Source: an uncultured Microscilla sp.
GTDB lineage: Bacteria; Bacteroidota; Bacteroidia; Cytophagales; Microscillaceae
Direction of reading: 5' to 3'
DNA length: 63,260 bases
Assembly (NCBI RefSeq): GCF_947493425.1
Contig: NZ_CANLRP010000032.1
Coordinates: 1-63,260, forward strand
The stretch's first letter is position 1; the number at the start of each line of letters is the position of its first letter. A program made the translations under genes and the position numbers. This document shows positions 38,301 to 48,148 of the stretch, in pieces. Below the pieces are notes generated by a model, which saw nothing but the letters and a program-made list of their open reading frames with translations, made no database searches and had not been told where the DNA came from.

Positions 38301-41300
38301 CCGTAGGAGTAATAGTAACTGTGGGCGTACCAGTATATAAGCTTCCAGGAGTTACTACATTAATTTTATCAATCCTTGAGCCTTTTAATGCCGTTACACT
38401 TGCGCCACTACAGCCACAAGGCGCAGCATTTACTAAGCTGCTAATGTCTACATCACTACCATATCCAGTGCCAAACGCTTTGACATTCACCCCCGCAACT
38501 ACCCCGCCTACTACTGTTACCAATACCTTGGCAGTAGTAGTACCACCAGGTACGTCTATTTCGTGTGTACCATCGTTACATCCAGTACCTTTGGTATTAA
38601 TAATTGCTTTGGCTATTTCATCAAAAGTTGGTCTAACCATTACTGCGGTGGCAGTAGCATTTGTACCACCTCCGTCAATCCCACCACTAATTGTTACTGT
38701 AGGTACAGAGGTGTAATATCCTCCATCTATTACTGGAATGTTGGATACCGTAGTATGGGCTAAGATGGGCGTGGCTGCAGCACCTCGCCCAGTACCAGTT
38801 GTGTCATTAATAATAATATAAGGAGTACTTGTATAATCAGCACCATTGGTTATCACATTGATGGCTGTAATTTCACCTACTGTTTCAGCAGTAGCCTTGG
38901 CTGCGATGGCACCATTGGCCACCCCAATGCCTATGCCAGGCTCAGGTGTTTGAATGGTGATGTTTGGTAGGCTCGTATTGGTATAGCCTGAGCCTGAGTT
39001 GGTAATAGAAATACTTTGTACACTCATAGTAGCTGCTATGCTGGCGTTATCTCCACCAACTGTAGTACCCCCCGAAAGAGACACGGTAGGAGGGGTGTCA
39101 TAATTTAAACCACCAGAGTTGAGTGCTACTTCATTAATGGTCATTGTAAGCGATGCAGTTGCCTGAACTGCTCCGGTTGGTAAACTTAAAGTCACCTTGG
39201 GCGGAACAGCATAGCCACTGCCCCCATTGGTGACTACTACTTGGGTAACTACTCCATTTTCAACTACAGCATAAGCACTTGCGGTACCTGAATCGAAAGT
39301 TACTGTAGGAGCATTGGTATAATAGGCACCTCCTTGTTCTACATTTACTGAGGTTACTTGGCCTGAGGTCACATTAGCCGAGGCGGTAGCTCCAGGTGAT
39401 TGAATGCTGATGTTAGGAGTAGAGGTGTATCCTTGCCCAGAGTTGTCTACTGTAATCGTTTTGATAGCGCCAGAAAGGTTGGCAACTGCATTGGCAACGC
39501 TGGTAGGTGCATCTGTGGCGGTGGGGGGAGCTGGAAAGTTAATGGCTGGAGCGGTTTCATATCCTGCCCCTCCTGTTCCTAAAGTAAGTGATTCAATGCT
39601 AAGGGTGGGAGTACAACTGGCACCAGTGCCTGGCCCGCTGATGGTAATACCTGTTGGGGCAGAAGTATATCCTGAACCTGGGTTGGTAATGGAAATACCC
39701 ACCAACTGTCCACCTGAAATAACTGGGACAGCGGTAGCCTGGACAGTGAAAGTTCCACCTACGATTGTTACTGTGGTGGTGTTATCATAACCACTCCCTG
39801 CTACAAAATCTTTGGCTCCTGTAACCGTACAACTTATTCCGGCAATGGTAGCGTTTGCACTATTGTTAGTAGCAGAATGGTCAATGTCAATGCTTGCAAT
39901 GGATGGCACTGTTACATAACCACTCCCACCTTCAGTGACAGTGTAGCCTACTACTTCGGCATCTAGTTTGGTAGAGGCAATGGCACCGCTTCCTCCACCA
40001 CCAGTAATGGCTATCGTAGGGGCAGAAGAGTATTTGGCACCTGCACTGGTGAGGTTAACATTTTTAATACCAGCTTTTATTACTCCTGAGGCGCCACTTC
40101 CGCCGCCGCCAGTAAAGTTTACCAAGTTGGGCAGTACACTATACTCCCCACCATTGGTCATATACATGCCTGTTACTGGGCCTTTGATTATAGCTGTAGC
40201 TGTAGCCTGGGTGCCGCTGCCTGGAGGGGCAATGGTTACATTGGGGGCTGCTGTATAGCCTCCCCCTTGGTTACTTACATTTATTTTGGTAATACTTGCA
40301 GTTACTTCAGCTTTAGCTGTGGCGCCAATTCCACCACCACCTACTATGCTCACTCCAGTTTTGGCGCTGTAATTTTCACCTCCACCGCCTACAATAATGA
40401 CCCCAGGGCTGAGTGTTTTTGCGGTAGAGCTTAAGTTTACTCCATCTGCATCAGTAAATTCTATCAGGTAATAACGTGCTTTGAGGGTTCCATTTACTTT
40501 AAAACTATAAGCATCGTTCCCTACCCCCATTCTACTTACCTTGGCGTACTTTGATACCGAACCAATTACATTTAAGGTGCCACCATCTTCTACCAATAGG
40601 GTTTGGGCACTCCTAATTTGGAACTGTGTACCCGCAGAAGTACTTAACTCCCCCTTGTCTTTGATCGTAATATTGCCAGTAGTGGCTATCAAATCTTCAC
40701 TAAGCGTGATATGACGGTTATTTTCAATGATTACATCATTTAACACTTCAAAGTTATTATTACTACTTGCGATAGAGTATTTTACAATACCTGAAGTAAC
40801 CGTAGTTACTGGGCTGGAAGGTTGGTAAGTTTGAGAGGTAATAAAATTAGTTGAGTTGTTATGCCCTGCGGTAGGCAGGTAAGCGTTTCTGGTAAATACT
40901 ACTTTGTTAAACTTGACATTGCTGGCATCGAGTTGAATAACTCGCTCCGCTGTAGTATTAGGTATAAAATAAGTAGTACTTGAAGTAGGTATTAGGCTGC
41001 CTCCAGTTACTTTAAAGTTTCCTTGTACAGTGATAGGGCTTAAGTCAAAGTCTACCGACCCACCTTGCTGCTCATAGTCTCCCTGTATAACCAAAGGGCA
41101 GGTAGAGCGAATCACAAAGCCACCATTCAACATCAAAAACTTATTTTGAATAATTTGACTATAATAAGTAGCACCAGAAAGTCCTTGAGTAACCACTGTT
41201 CCACTTGCTTTGTCAATAGTGAGGTTATACAAAGCATTGGTTCTTAAACGAAGTTCTTGGTTTTCAGTACCATTTAACAACACGGTAGACCCATTAAGTG

Positions 41301-44127
41301 CTTCAAATATAGAAGAAGCTACTTCACCTTGATTAGAGCGTCCAAAGTTAGTAAAAAAGCTACCAGCAACATGTAAGTTACTATTGGTGCCTGCGTAAAA
41401 CACACCACCAAGGTCTCTGTAAGATGATGCTCCCCCATTGATGAAGTCACCTCCAAGCGTCAGTGTTTTTCCATCTTCAAGGTAAGCCGAACGACGGTAT
41501 CTTCTTCCATGCCACACTGAGCCATCCGAAAAACTGGTAGAAGCAAAGTACTCTAAGAAAAAATAGCCCCCATCTAAAGTATAATCATCATCTATTAGCA
41601 AGTTTCTGCTGCAAGTACTGGGTACATATACATCAAAATTGGTAAAACCTGCACTGCCTGGTATTTTGCTAGGGTCAGGGTCAATGGCCACATAAGCAGT
41701 AGGACTAAGTGACCATCCTAGGTTGTCAGGGGTACCATCAGCGTTTGAGTCTGACCATTTTCTAAATATTGAGGTATTATTTTTATTTACTTTGTCATGA
41801 CTGCTTGCCATAGGAATTCCTTGTGGGCCTAACCAGTAAATAGGAGTGGGACCTGTCCAGATAATATTGGCATCGCCAGCTCCTCCGTCGTGAAGTTCAC
41901 CTGTACGTGTACCGCCAGTTGATCCACTGGTTTTGTACATAGTGATGGTGTAAGCACCACTACCATTGGCAACTACGTTTCTAAAGTTAGGCGTACAGCC
42001 ATTATTAGTACAAATAGATTGTCCACCAGTATCTCCAAATGATATTTTCTCTATTTGTATAGTTTGTCCAGTGTTGATGGTGATAAAACTAAGGTAAAAG
42101 CCACCAGTATTCATCGTACAATAACTAAAAGAAGTTACAGGGTTTGTAGCAGGGTCACTGTCGTGGTCTATGTCAGTAGCGAGCACTGAACCAGCGTAAC
42201 ACTTGAAGCCTCCATTACTATGGGTACCCCCTGTAGTGTTATCGGTACCTACGCCAGTACCAGGTAGCGCATACCCTGTATTACTACCAGTGATTAACTC
42301 AAATAAAGTGTATACAATGCGTACTGTAGCACCTGAGTAAGCGGCAATGCGGTAGTACTTACCAGGCGTACCATCACGGGTAATGTTTACATTTTGATCG
42401 GCAGTTCCTGAAGATTCAATGCTTCCACCTTTTCTTACTCTTAAAATAGTACCATAGGATGTACCACCAGTACTCATTTTTAAAATAGAATTTGGGCTTA
42501 GCTCAAACTTGCCATATACATTTATTTCATCTCCGTAGTTATAAGAGGTAATATTAGTGTTGCTTTGAGCAACACTTACTTTGTCTCCAAATAATAATTT
42601 GCGACTATTCAGACTAAATGTTCCTTGAGTGATAAGTAAATGTCCTAAGATTCGAAGGTTGTTACTTACATTGATAGTAAGGCGACTGGTAGCGTTGGCA
42701 GGGTTATAAATTACGTTTGGGAGTGCCAGTCCTACCCCTTCTGAGGGATTGTTGGCAAAGTTTTGTAATTGGTCGCTTGTTCCATTTCCGTTGAGGCCTC
42801 TGATGTCTTGGCTACTCTGCCCGTTAAATACAATGACAGGACGGGATTGATTAGCGTAGGCTGACGGTGATACTGAGCCAATATATAAACCTCCTCTGCT
42901 TTCTCCATCATTTGTTTCCGACGGGTAATACACGTTCAAGTCTTCAAGGCTGCCTCCCAGGTGCATGGTAATATCTTCTTTGTTGGCTAAACCTCCGTGC
43001 CACAAGTCTAAGCTTGCCCCCTTGTAGCTAACAGTTCCAACATCTGCATTGGCAATAAACAGTTTGCCACGAATGTTAATATCCGGATCATTGATTCGCC
43101 AAGACCACCCGTCTGAACCAGCAAAAGTTTGGTAAGAAGTATTGGCAGTGGCATTCTTTACCTCTACAGTTCCTTTATTGATAGCAAAGTTTCCAGTGCT
43201 TGCTAAAATTAAACTACCGCTCCCATCTACTACTCCAGATAATATAGGCATTCCATTATCAGTGTTTCTTACAAAGAAATCGTTGCCTTTCGATACTGAT
43301 TTGTTAACCAAGATATTATCGAATGCACCAGAAGTAAAGCGACTAAAGTTGAGATAGGGGGTAAGAGCAGCAGACGCACTACTTACGTTGCTTTTGTTGT
43401 TTCCTGTGATATAAGAGTCAGAAGCACCTACAAAATTGATAGTGAAGATTCCGTTAGAACTAGTTTGTAGTTTGGTAATGGTTCCGTCTATGTTAATGTT
43501 TTTCTGAAGTTCTACCTGAATCTGCCCACTTACTATTACAAAATGTCCATTATTGGTGATATCCAGGTTACCATCAATTTTGGTAATGGGTGTTTCCAAC
43601 ATGAGTACTCCATCTGTGCCTCCTCCATTGTTGATAGTGACATTGCCAGCTACTTGTAGAGAGGAAGGCGAGCCAACACCTGAGCCTGCTTCATTGTAAA
43701 GAGCACCTCCATTAATGGTGATAGAAGCAGCCAATGGGTCAGTAGCTTGCACAAAATTGCCACTACAGGGAGCATTACCCACCGCAGGGGCGTTGGCATT
43801 AGTTGTAGCGTCTATACAGTAATTGGTATTGTTTGGGGGAATCCAACAAACAGCTGTACCACCAGGTATCACTACGTTTGTGTTAATATCTGGTATACCA
43901 TTGTCGGGTACACTGGCGTGGGTAGGGTCGGCTGCGCCACCACTTACTGTCCAGCTCCAGTTAGCAGGGTTGTACCAGTTTTTTTCTTTTAGGTTTGTAT
44001 AAAAACCTCCAGCCATTGCACCTGCTCCCGGGTTCCACGTGGCAACTATTTGCGCCTTGATTTGAGGAATAAAGAGGAAGGTAATGGCAAAGACTTTAAG
44101 GACTTTAATAAAGCGTTGGAAATTCAT
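35392..44127 (-). CDS. giant T9SS-secreted surface protein with Gly-Tyr-Pro repeats
   Basis: 2,911 aa. It begins with a signal peptide (cut near residue 25), then a long beta-helix-like region with Trp/Asn-rich turns and dozens of NGG/GGT-type strands. From about residue 1240 to 1970 there are roughly 17 tandem repeats of 40-50 residues, each centred on a pattern like GGSGYTSAPTVTI; two more lie near 2380-2450. A fibronectin/CBM-type segment follows and the protein ends with a typical T9SS type A sorting domain (FTIFPNPNNGDYVKI at about 2825, then a final Lys). So it is exported by T9SS and anchored or released at the surface, probably as an adhesin or matrix protein; a carbohydrate-binding or gliding role is possible. 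Neighbours on both sides are not related. Confidence 0.87.
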   Translation of the reverse strand: MNFQRFIKVLKVFAITFLFIPQIKAQIVATWNPGAGAMAGGFYTNLKEKNWYNPANWSWTVSGGAADPTHASVPDNGIPDINTNVVIPGGTAVCWIPPNNTNYCIDATTNANAPAVGNAPCSGNFVQATDPLAASITINGGALYNEAGSGVGSPSSLQVAGNVTINNGGGTDGVLMLETPITKIDGNLDITNNGHFVIVSGQIQVELQKNINIDGTITKLQTSSNGIFTINFVGASDSYITGNNKSNVSSASAALTPYLNFSRFTSGAFDNILVNKSVSKGNDFFVRNTDNGMPILSGVVDGSGSLILASTGNFAINKGTVEVKNATANTSYQTFAGSDGWSWRINDPDINIRGKLFIANADVGTVSYKGASLDLWHGGLANKEDITMHLGGSLEDLNVYYPSETNDGESRGGLYIGSVSPSAYANQSRPVIVFNGQSSQDIRGLNGNGTSDQLQNFANNPSEGVGLALPNVIYNPANATSRLTINVSNNLRILGHLLITQGTFSLNSRKLLFGDKVSVAQSNTNITSYNYGDEINVYGKFELSPNSILKMSTGGTSYGTILRVRKGGSIESSGTADQNVNITRDGTPGKYYRIAAYSGATVRIVYTLFELITGSNTGYALPGTGVGTDNTTGGTHSNGGFKCYAGSVLATDIDHDSDPATNPVTSFSYCTMNTGGFYLSFITINTGQTIQIEKISFGDTGGQSICTNNGCTPNFRNVVANGSGAYTITMYKTSGSTGGTRTGELHDGGAGDANIIWTGPTPIYWLGPQGIPMASSHDKVNKNNTSIFRKWSDSNADGTPDNLGWSLSPTAYVAIDPDPSKIPGSAGFTNFDVYVPSTCSRNLLIDDDYTLDGGYFFLEYFASTSFSDGSVWHGRRYRRSAYLEDGKTLTLGGDFINGGASSYRDLGGVFYAGTNSNLHVAGSFFTNFGRSNQGEVASSIFEALNGSTVLLNGTENQELRLRTNALYNLTIDKASGTVVTQGLSGATYYSQIIQNKFLMLNGGFVIRSTCPLVIQGDYEQQGGSVDFDLSPITVQGNFKVTGGSLIPTSSTTYFIPNTTAERVIQLDASNVKFNKVVFTRNAYLPTAGHNNSTNFITSQTYQPSSPVTTVTSGIVKYSIASSNNNFEVLNDVIIENNRHITLSEDLIATTGNITIKDKGELSTSAGTQFQIRSAQTLLVEDGGTLNVIGSVSKYAKVSRMGVGNDAYSFKVNGTLKARYYLIEFTDADGVNLSSTAKTLSPGVIIVGGGGENYSAKTGVSIVGGGGIGATAKAEVTASITKINVSNQGGGYTAAPNVTIAPPGSGTQATATAIIKGPVTGMYMTNGGEYSVLPNLVNFTGGGGSGASGVIKAGIKNVNLTSAGAKYSSAPTIAITGGGGSGAIASTKLDAEVVGYTVTEGGSGYVTVPSIASIDIDHSATNNSANATIAGISCTVTGAKDFVAGSGYDNTTTVTIVGGTFTVQATAVPVISGGQLVGISITNPGSGYTSAPTGITISGPGTGASCTPTLSIESLTLGTGGAGYETAPAINFPAPPTATDAPTSVANAVANLSGAIKTITVDNSGQGYTSTPNISIQSPGATASANVTSGQVTSVNVEQGGAYYTNAPTVTFDSGTASAYAVVENGVVTQVVVTNGGSGYAVPPKVTLSLPTGAVQATASLTMTINEVALNSGGLNYDTPPTVSLSGGTTVGGDNASIAATMSVQSISITNSGSGYTNTSLPNITIQTPEPGIGIGVANGAIAAKATAETVGEITAINVITNGADYTSTPYIIINDTTGTGRGAAATPILAHTTVSNIPVIDGGYYTSVPTVTISGGIDGGGTNATATAVMVRPTFDEIAKAIINTKGTGCNDGTHEIDVPGGTTTAKVLVTVVGGVVAGVNVKAFGTGYGSDVDISSLVNAAPCGCSGASVTALKGSRIDKINVVTPGSLYTGTPTVTITPTGGNPNQGDGAALAYLAGAQISSIVLTPKNVYPAATFSDGIFTNGYNRDNAGGSVNGVFITFPENYSAYRNGTNAYSTEESLPASVTHDYQANPVVDTIYNVLFPQNPTRITNPFHSNNVRRIGTSSNTENQIVFKDALGTFSGEDYDDETSPNNTGDGLVIWVEPNIVRWDGGPSSSGTSWRNPNNWRPNGIPTPDKHVIIDYQLMSLQYSNPAGPGTVIAPTNFLVQVDLDPVAHPITCRSLTIETLIPGPNPSNARGAILLELDRPMTILESFSASAATTTAVKNPAATMSIGGSWSNEGRFIHGGGTVEFNQPLTRTINATSGITESYSEVPAHSSTATVGEADEHANAFYNLTLSDGTTELNSYIRVENDLSIKNAGTRLNPSNDNNTIELWGKWQNEGNFEPKAGKVIFASNLDQTVSKGFRTIATATAALTGDKVTGITRVDDGEKYAIAPQVILEGGGGYGAKATASIDTDGKINGLTITDQGNAYTSAPTVVFVPIDKESFHNVDIYKSANHVTLLTRTEITNKLDFKANNIVSDTLRECIVGGTGSVATNALTTGNGYVDGPMGRLYNTNTDYDYYIGKETSYPGPVKLDFTLDGIASSNDEDQALYIIERFNALPVDGRIIPASADVNVLLDAHYRVYQAPYPFINSSYAKDKDNNDLNFAAGKIGLPLTLDVESITTQALTGTTIGLGTIATANLDNYRILQDPGDVNSSLTSTQKGLDSEVPYHTVGASWINLGGENTVNADIGESTIINNVTSFSQLGSGTFAMGIKYSALPVDYITLKATPQGKKVLLEWTSFSEADLSHYEVEKSVDGQSFIKIGDQVALGKQGLTQTYTAIDAQPINGINYYRIKVYDKDGKFQHSKMVSAEVSFTAGFTIFPNPNNGDYVKISSEVSLPNEEIQLTITDISGKTVYTQTIGAGSRSNANTIELNSLNLSSGLHFINLSSTNLSTRLKLIISK
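38220..40410 (-). repeat. tandem protein repeats in the giant gene (about 17 units)
   Basis: Each unit encodes a 40-50 residue block with a shared core of Gly-Gly/Ser-Gly-Tyr, then two or three residues, Pro, and a short beta strand (examples: SNQGGGYTAAPNVTI, TNPGSGYTSAPTGITI, TNGGSGYAVPPKVTL). The units have diverged, so the DNA is not strictly repetitive, but it makes long misleading open frames on the plus strand. Similar cores occur in phage virion proteins, from memory. The units would stack as beta-solenoid turns. Confidence 0.8.
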
Positions 44128-44944
44128 AGAAGCAATAGTTATTTATATAAGCATTTGTTAGTTTTTACAACACAAGGTTTGTTTGGCTGCTGGGGAAGGC
44201 AACTAAAAAACAAATATTCTCATTGTTTTTTAATGCAAGCATAAGGAAAGGCTTGACCTCTTATGTTTGCAAATCTAAACAATTTATATGTGTATAGTGT
44301 AGGGAAGCCCCTTTATGGGAAAAATGAAAAGGCTTGGGTATGTAAGTAATAGCACTTAATCCCCAATTTTGAAAGGAATAACAAGTGTTTTTCCGTGTTT
44401 TTTGCTGCATGTAATGTTGCCAAAAAAACGTTTTTGTGTGGTGTTTTTTTACACAAGTGGCTGCATTAAGTGCAGTAAAGTTATTTTTTACTTTGATAGA
44501 TGTGCAGAAATTCATACAATATATTAATTAATAAGCTGTGTTAGTTTTATGTAAAATAATATACTTTGTCAAGAACGTATTTCTAATATATGAAGTCAGG
44601 AGTTATAAAAATGTAATATAGGCTGATCCCATTATTTTCTATGTGATGTTGAATTAGTACTGCTTTACGGAAATAAATTACTTTTAGTTAAAACAAAACG
44701 GAGTTAAACAAATTATATTCCATTTAACAGTTGTTTGATAGGAATAATTTGATAATACGTATTGATATTTTAATAATAATTACTATGTAGATGGGTATTT
44801 TACCTATACATGAGAGAATGCTAAAAAATGTAACCGGTGTTTTATTAAAAAATATTTGTACAATTATCTGTAGGTAGATGCCTTGTTGCAAAAATATAAA
44901 CCATTACTTTTGTATTTGACAAAACTTAGAATACAACTAACCAA
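44128..44944. other. 817-bp divergent intergenic region
   Basis: Very AT-rich, between the giant protein (minus) and the serine hydrolase lipoprotein (plus), so both promoters must lie here. The one for the plus-strand gene is visible (44883-44912). A minus-strand frame at 44261-44515 (84 aa) has odd composition and is likely chance. No repeat copy was found. Confidence 0.5.
44883..44912 (+). promoter_or_regulatory. Bacteroidota-type promoter
   Basis: TTG at 44883-44885 and TACTTTTG at 44905-44912 match the -33 and -7 boxes (TTG and TAnnTTTG) with a 19-bp spacer, the usual spacing. The start of transcription would be near 44918, giving a short leader to the ATG at 44945. Confidence 0.65.
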
Positions 44945-46225
44945 ATGAAGATATTGATCCTATTTGTGCAGAGTGCTGTGTTATTATGCTGTATGGGCTG
45001 TAGTGCACAAAGCAACAAGAGTGTGAAGAGTAACCTGATTGATAGCTTGATGAAAAGCCAGCCAGATGCTTTTAGGCAAGTATTGCAAAATTCCAAAGTG
45101 TATGAATTACAGGTAATGTATACCCAGATAAATCGTGATACAAACAATACCCCCAGCTTTAAAACCTACCAATATAACGTAGATAAAAATCGCTATTTTT
45201 ATCCGGCAAGCCTGGTCAAGCTTCCGGTAGCTTGCCTTACATTAGAAAAGCTAAATAAGTTAAAAATAAAAGGCTTAAACAAATATACAGTATTTGAGGT
45301 TGATTCTGTACGTGCACCCCAAACCCCTTTGAAAAAAGATACCACCACTGTGCATGGCAAACCTTTTCTTGCCCAAATGATTAAAAGAGCGTTTGTCGTA
45401 AGTGATAATAAAGCGTTTAATCGTTTGTATGAGTTTTTGGGGCAAAAGTATATCAATGAATCTCTTTGGCAAAAAGGTTATTATGATATCATGGTACAAC
45501 ACCGACTGGCTAACTCAGACTTTAACGAAGTATCTAATCGGTACACGAATCCTTTTAAGTTTTATAAAAAAGAAAAAGTAATTTATGAGCAAAAAGAAGC
45601 TTATAATGATATAGAATATCTACCGAAAGTAAAACAGCCGTTTAAAGGAGTTGCTCACATCAACAAAGAAGGTGAAAAAGTGAATAAGCCCTTTAACTTT
45701 TCGCTAAAAAATTATTTTTCACTTGAAACCATGCACCAGATGTTAAAAGCGGTCATGTTCCCTGCATCAGTGAGTCCTCAACAACGGTTTGATTTGACTG
45801 AGGCTGACTATCAGTTTTTGTATAAATGTATGGCAATGCTCCCACGTGAAAGTACTTACCCTGTATACAATAAACCTGAGCATACAGATGGTTTTATGAA
45901 GTTTTTGATGTACGGTGATTTGTTTAAAAAAAAGGACTATAAATCAAAAATACCTGCCCATATACGCATCTTCAATAAGGTGGGACTTTCCTATGGTTTT
46001 TTAGTAGACAATGCGTATGTTGTTGATTTTAAGAATAACATAGAGTTTATGATTTCGGTGGTAATCTACGTAAACAACAACCAGGTGCTGAACGATAGTA
46101 AATATCAGTATAAAGAAACAGGAATGCCATTCATGGTAAACTTTGGACAGCTCATTTATGAATACGAACTTACCCGCTCGCGTAAGTACAAACCCGACCT
46201 ATACCGCTTTAGAGTAGGGAGGTAG
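44945..46225 (+). CDS. class A beta-lactamase-like serine hydrolase lipoprotein
   Basis: 426 aa. Lipoprotein signal: hydrophobic stretch then CMGC with Cys19 as the lipid site. The penicillin-binding fold residues are Ser89-x-x-Lys92 (PASLVK) and SDN at 153-155 (VVSDNKAF), the class A arrangement; a KTG-like element is less clear near GLSYGF (about 345). Larger than a true class A enzyme because of an N-terminal extension, so it may be a peptidoglycan or peptide-cleaving enzyme rather than a drug-resistance factor. A good Bacteroidota promoter precedes it. The TPR gene follows at 114 bp. Confidence 0.82.
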   Translation: MKILILFVQSAVLLCCMGCSAQSNKSVKSNLIDSLMKSQPDAFRQVLQNSKVYELQVMYTQINRDTNNTPSFKTYQYNVDKNRYFYPASLVKLPVACLTLEKLNKLKIKGLNKYTVFEVDSVRAPQTPLKKDTTTVHGKPFLAQMIKRAFVVSDNKAFNRLYEFLGQKYINESLWQKGYYDIMVQHRLANSDFNEVSNRYTNPFKFYKKEKVIYEQKEAYNDIEYLPKVKQPFKGVAHINKEGEKVNKPFNFSLKNYFSLETMHQMLKAVMFPASVSPQQRFDLTEADYQFLYKCMAMLPRESTYPVYNKPEHTDGFMKFLMYGDLFKKKDYKSKIPAHIRIFNKVGLSYGFLVDNAYVVDFKNNIEFMISVVIYVNNNQVLNDSKYQYKETGMPFMVNFGQLIYEYELTRSRKYKPDLYRFRVGR

Positions 46226-46339
46226 TTTGCTACATTTTCCAATGTATAAATGCACTAGCATTTAATTGATCATCTTTTTTATATATAAAAACTCATTTTA
46301 CCTTGATTATGGGTGAGATGACCAACTCATTACAGACAA

Positions 46340-47350
46340 ATGACTTTGAATAAATCTATATTTTTTAGCCTTTGGGTTGTGCTTATATGTTCCAGTGCTT
46401 ATGCTCAAACAGACAAGATAAATGACCTGCTAAAGCAGGGTAGGGTAGAGCACAGCAAAGGAAACTTCAACGAAGCAATTGCTATATTTCAACAAGCTTT
46501 AAAAATTGACAGTCAACACACGATTGCCACCTATGAACTTGCCAACAGTTACTACTCTAATAAAGAGTATGAAAAAGCCCTTAAGTTTAGTCAAAAGGTA
46601 ATTGAAAAAAATAAGAGGTATCTTTTAGCTGCGTACCTGCTTACAGGAAGTTGCCTGACAGACATGGGTAGATTGCCTGAAGCCAACGAAGTTTTTGAAA
46701 AAGCTGCCCAAAAATATACACATCATTACCTTATTCAATATAACCTGGGTATTAACCATTATACGCTTAAAAACTATGGCAAGGCTTTAAAGTATGCCCA
46801 GAAATCAGCTTTTATCAAACCAATGCATGCCAGTAGCCACCTATTGTTGGCAGCCCTTAACGAAATAAAAGGCAGTAGAATAAAAGCTGCAATGTCTTAT
46901 TATTTCTTTTTACTGTTAGAGCCCGGTTCTCCGCGTTCGGTAAAAGCTTTGGTAGAGTTAAAAGGCTTGTTAAAAATAATTATGAACAACGAAGGAGGGT
47001 CAATCCCTTCTTCCGATCCTTTTTTAATGACCAAGCACCGCTTGGCACAAGTAGACCTTAGCCGTAAGCGGAATGAAAGTAATATGGATGAGTTTGTGAA
47101 TAAAACCAAGTTCTTCTTTAAAACTTTAGGGAGTGTCAATAGAAAAACACCTTATCCATCGGTATGGGGCGATATGTATGCACCTTTATTTTATCGCTTG
47201 GGGCGCTCTCGTCATATTACTCCATATTGCTATTTTATTCATCAAAAAGTAATTACCAAAGAGGTGAGAAAGTGGAATAAAGAAAAGAAAAACCAAAAGT
47301 CTACTGTATCTTTTCAGTATTGGATGGGTAAGCAGTTGTCTTCATTGTAA
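46340..47350 (+). CDS. secreted TPR-repeat protein
   Basis: 336 aa. Signal peptide (MTLNKSIFFSLWVVLIC..., cut near residue 22), then five or so TPR units (GRVEHSKGNFNEAIAIFQQAL, ATYELANSYYSNKEYEKAL, LIQYNLGINHYTLKNYGKAL), then a 150-residue C-terminal part with no repeats. TPRs bind other proteins, so it is likely a periplasmic scaffold. The DUF4261 gene starts 30 bp later and may share its transcript. Confidence 0.85.
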   Translation: MTLNKSIFFSLWVVLICSSAYAQTDKINDLLKQGRVEHSKGNFNEAIAIFQQALKIDSQHTIATYELANSYYSNKEYEKALKFSQKVIEKNKRYLLAAYLLTGSCLTDMGRLPEANEVFEKAAQKYTHHYLIQYNLGINHYTLKNYGKALKYAQKSAFIKPMHASSHLLLAALNEIKGSRIKAAMSYYFFLLLEPGSPRSVKALVELKGLLKIIMNNEGGSIPSSDPFLMTKHRLAQVDLSRKRNESNMDEFVNKTKFFFKTLGSVNRKTPYPSVWGDMYAPLFYRLGRSRHITPYCYFIHQKVITKEVRKWNKEKKNQKSTVSFQYWMGKQLSSL

Positions 47351-47380
47351 AATTAAGCAAAGCAGAGAATATTTATTGTA

Positions 47381-48148
47381 ATGGAGGAATCACAAGAATC
47401 AAAAACAGTATTGGGGATGATAGCCTTGGAAAGTGCCATATTTCCCAAACCAGAAAAGTTTATTGAAGTATTTGAAGAAGATTGGGGCATCTCGTTAGGC
47501 TTGTCAGACTTGAATAGTAGTGAAAATAATGCTACAGTATTACAAGTAGGCAATCAAATAGTAGCTTTAATGTTTATAGATAAACCTGTGCCTTGGGTAG
47601 ACCTGGAGCAAGTGTGTAAACTAGCCTATTACTGGCCTGAAGCCGCTGAAACTCTCAAGCCACATCAGGCACACATTGTTGTCAGTGTAATGTCAGATGA
47701 AGATGGTGTGACCAAGTACAACTTGCTTACTAAAGTAAATGCATCGTTACTTAAACTTTCGCCTGCTTTAGGGGTATATATGGGCACTCAAAACCTCGTG
47801 ATGTCAACTGAACGATACCTGGAAGAAAGTGAACTAATAAAGACCAATGCTTTACCTATTTCGTTGTGGGTTTATTTTGGTTTGTATGCCGAAGATGAAG
47901 GCAAAATATCGGGATATACTTATGGTTTGAGCGAGTTTGGCAAAATGGAGTTAGAAGTTAGTCACTCAGAGCAAACCCTGACCGATATTTACGGCTTTTT
48001 GTATAATATTTCTCATTATTTGCTGGCACATAGCCCTGTGTTGAAAGATGGCGAAACTATAGGCATGACTGCCGAGCAAAAAGTAATGATGACCCACCAG
48101 CCATCAAGATATTTAGATAATGTAACTGTTATTGATTTAGAGTTTTAA
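47381..48148 (+). CDS. DUF4261 domain protein
   Basis: 255 aa. The DUF4261 domain is at the C-terminal half: ISLWVYFGLYAEDEGKISGYTYGLSEFGKMELEV (about 160-195), then IYGFLYNISHYLLAHSPVLKDGETIG. Function unknown; the N-terminal half looks like a companion domain found in the same family. Cytoplasmic. The last 20 bp overlap, tail to tail, with the true end of the minus-strand BAAT gene after correction of its frame. Confidence 0.85.
   Translation: MEESQESKTVLGMIALESAIFPKPEKFIEVFEEDWGISLGLSDLNSSENNATVLQVGNQIVALMFIDKPVPWVDLEQVCKLAYYWPEAAETLKPHQAHIVVSVMSDEDGVTKYNLLTKVNASLLKLSPALGVYMGTQNLVMSTERYLEESELIKTNALPISLWVYFGLYAEDEGKISGYTYGLSEFGKMELEVSHSEQTLTDIYGFLYNISHYLLAHSPVLKDGETIGMTAEQKVMMTHQPSRYLDNVTVIDLEF

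Noticed and set aside
38321..40258. Several open frames of 60-130 aa on the plus strand opposite the giant gene (for example 39404-39790 and 39968-40258)
   Set aside because: They are mirror images of the Gly/Thr/Val-rich repeat coding and have low-complexity, Pro/Val-rich translations.
38220..40410. CRISPR-like or tandem DNA array
   Set aside because: The units are protein repeats of unequal length with diverged DNA; there are no identical repeats or spacers.
44261..44515. 84-aa minus-strand frame upstream of the giant gene
   Set aside because: The composition (many Cys, His, Asn) is unlike the neighbouring genes and there are no motifs.
44945..46225. A beta-lactam resistance gene
   Set aside because: SxxK and SDN are present, but the length, lipoprotein form and unclear KTG box do not allow a resistance claim.
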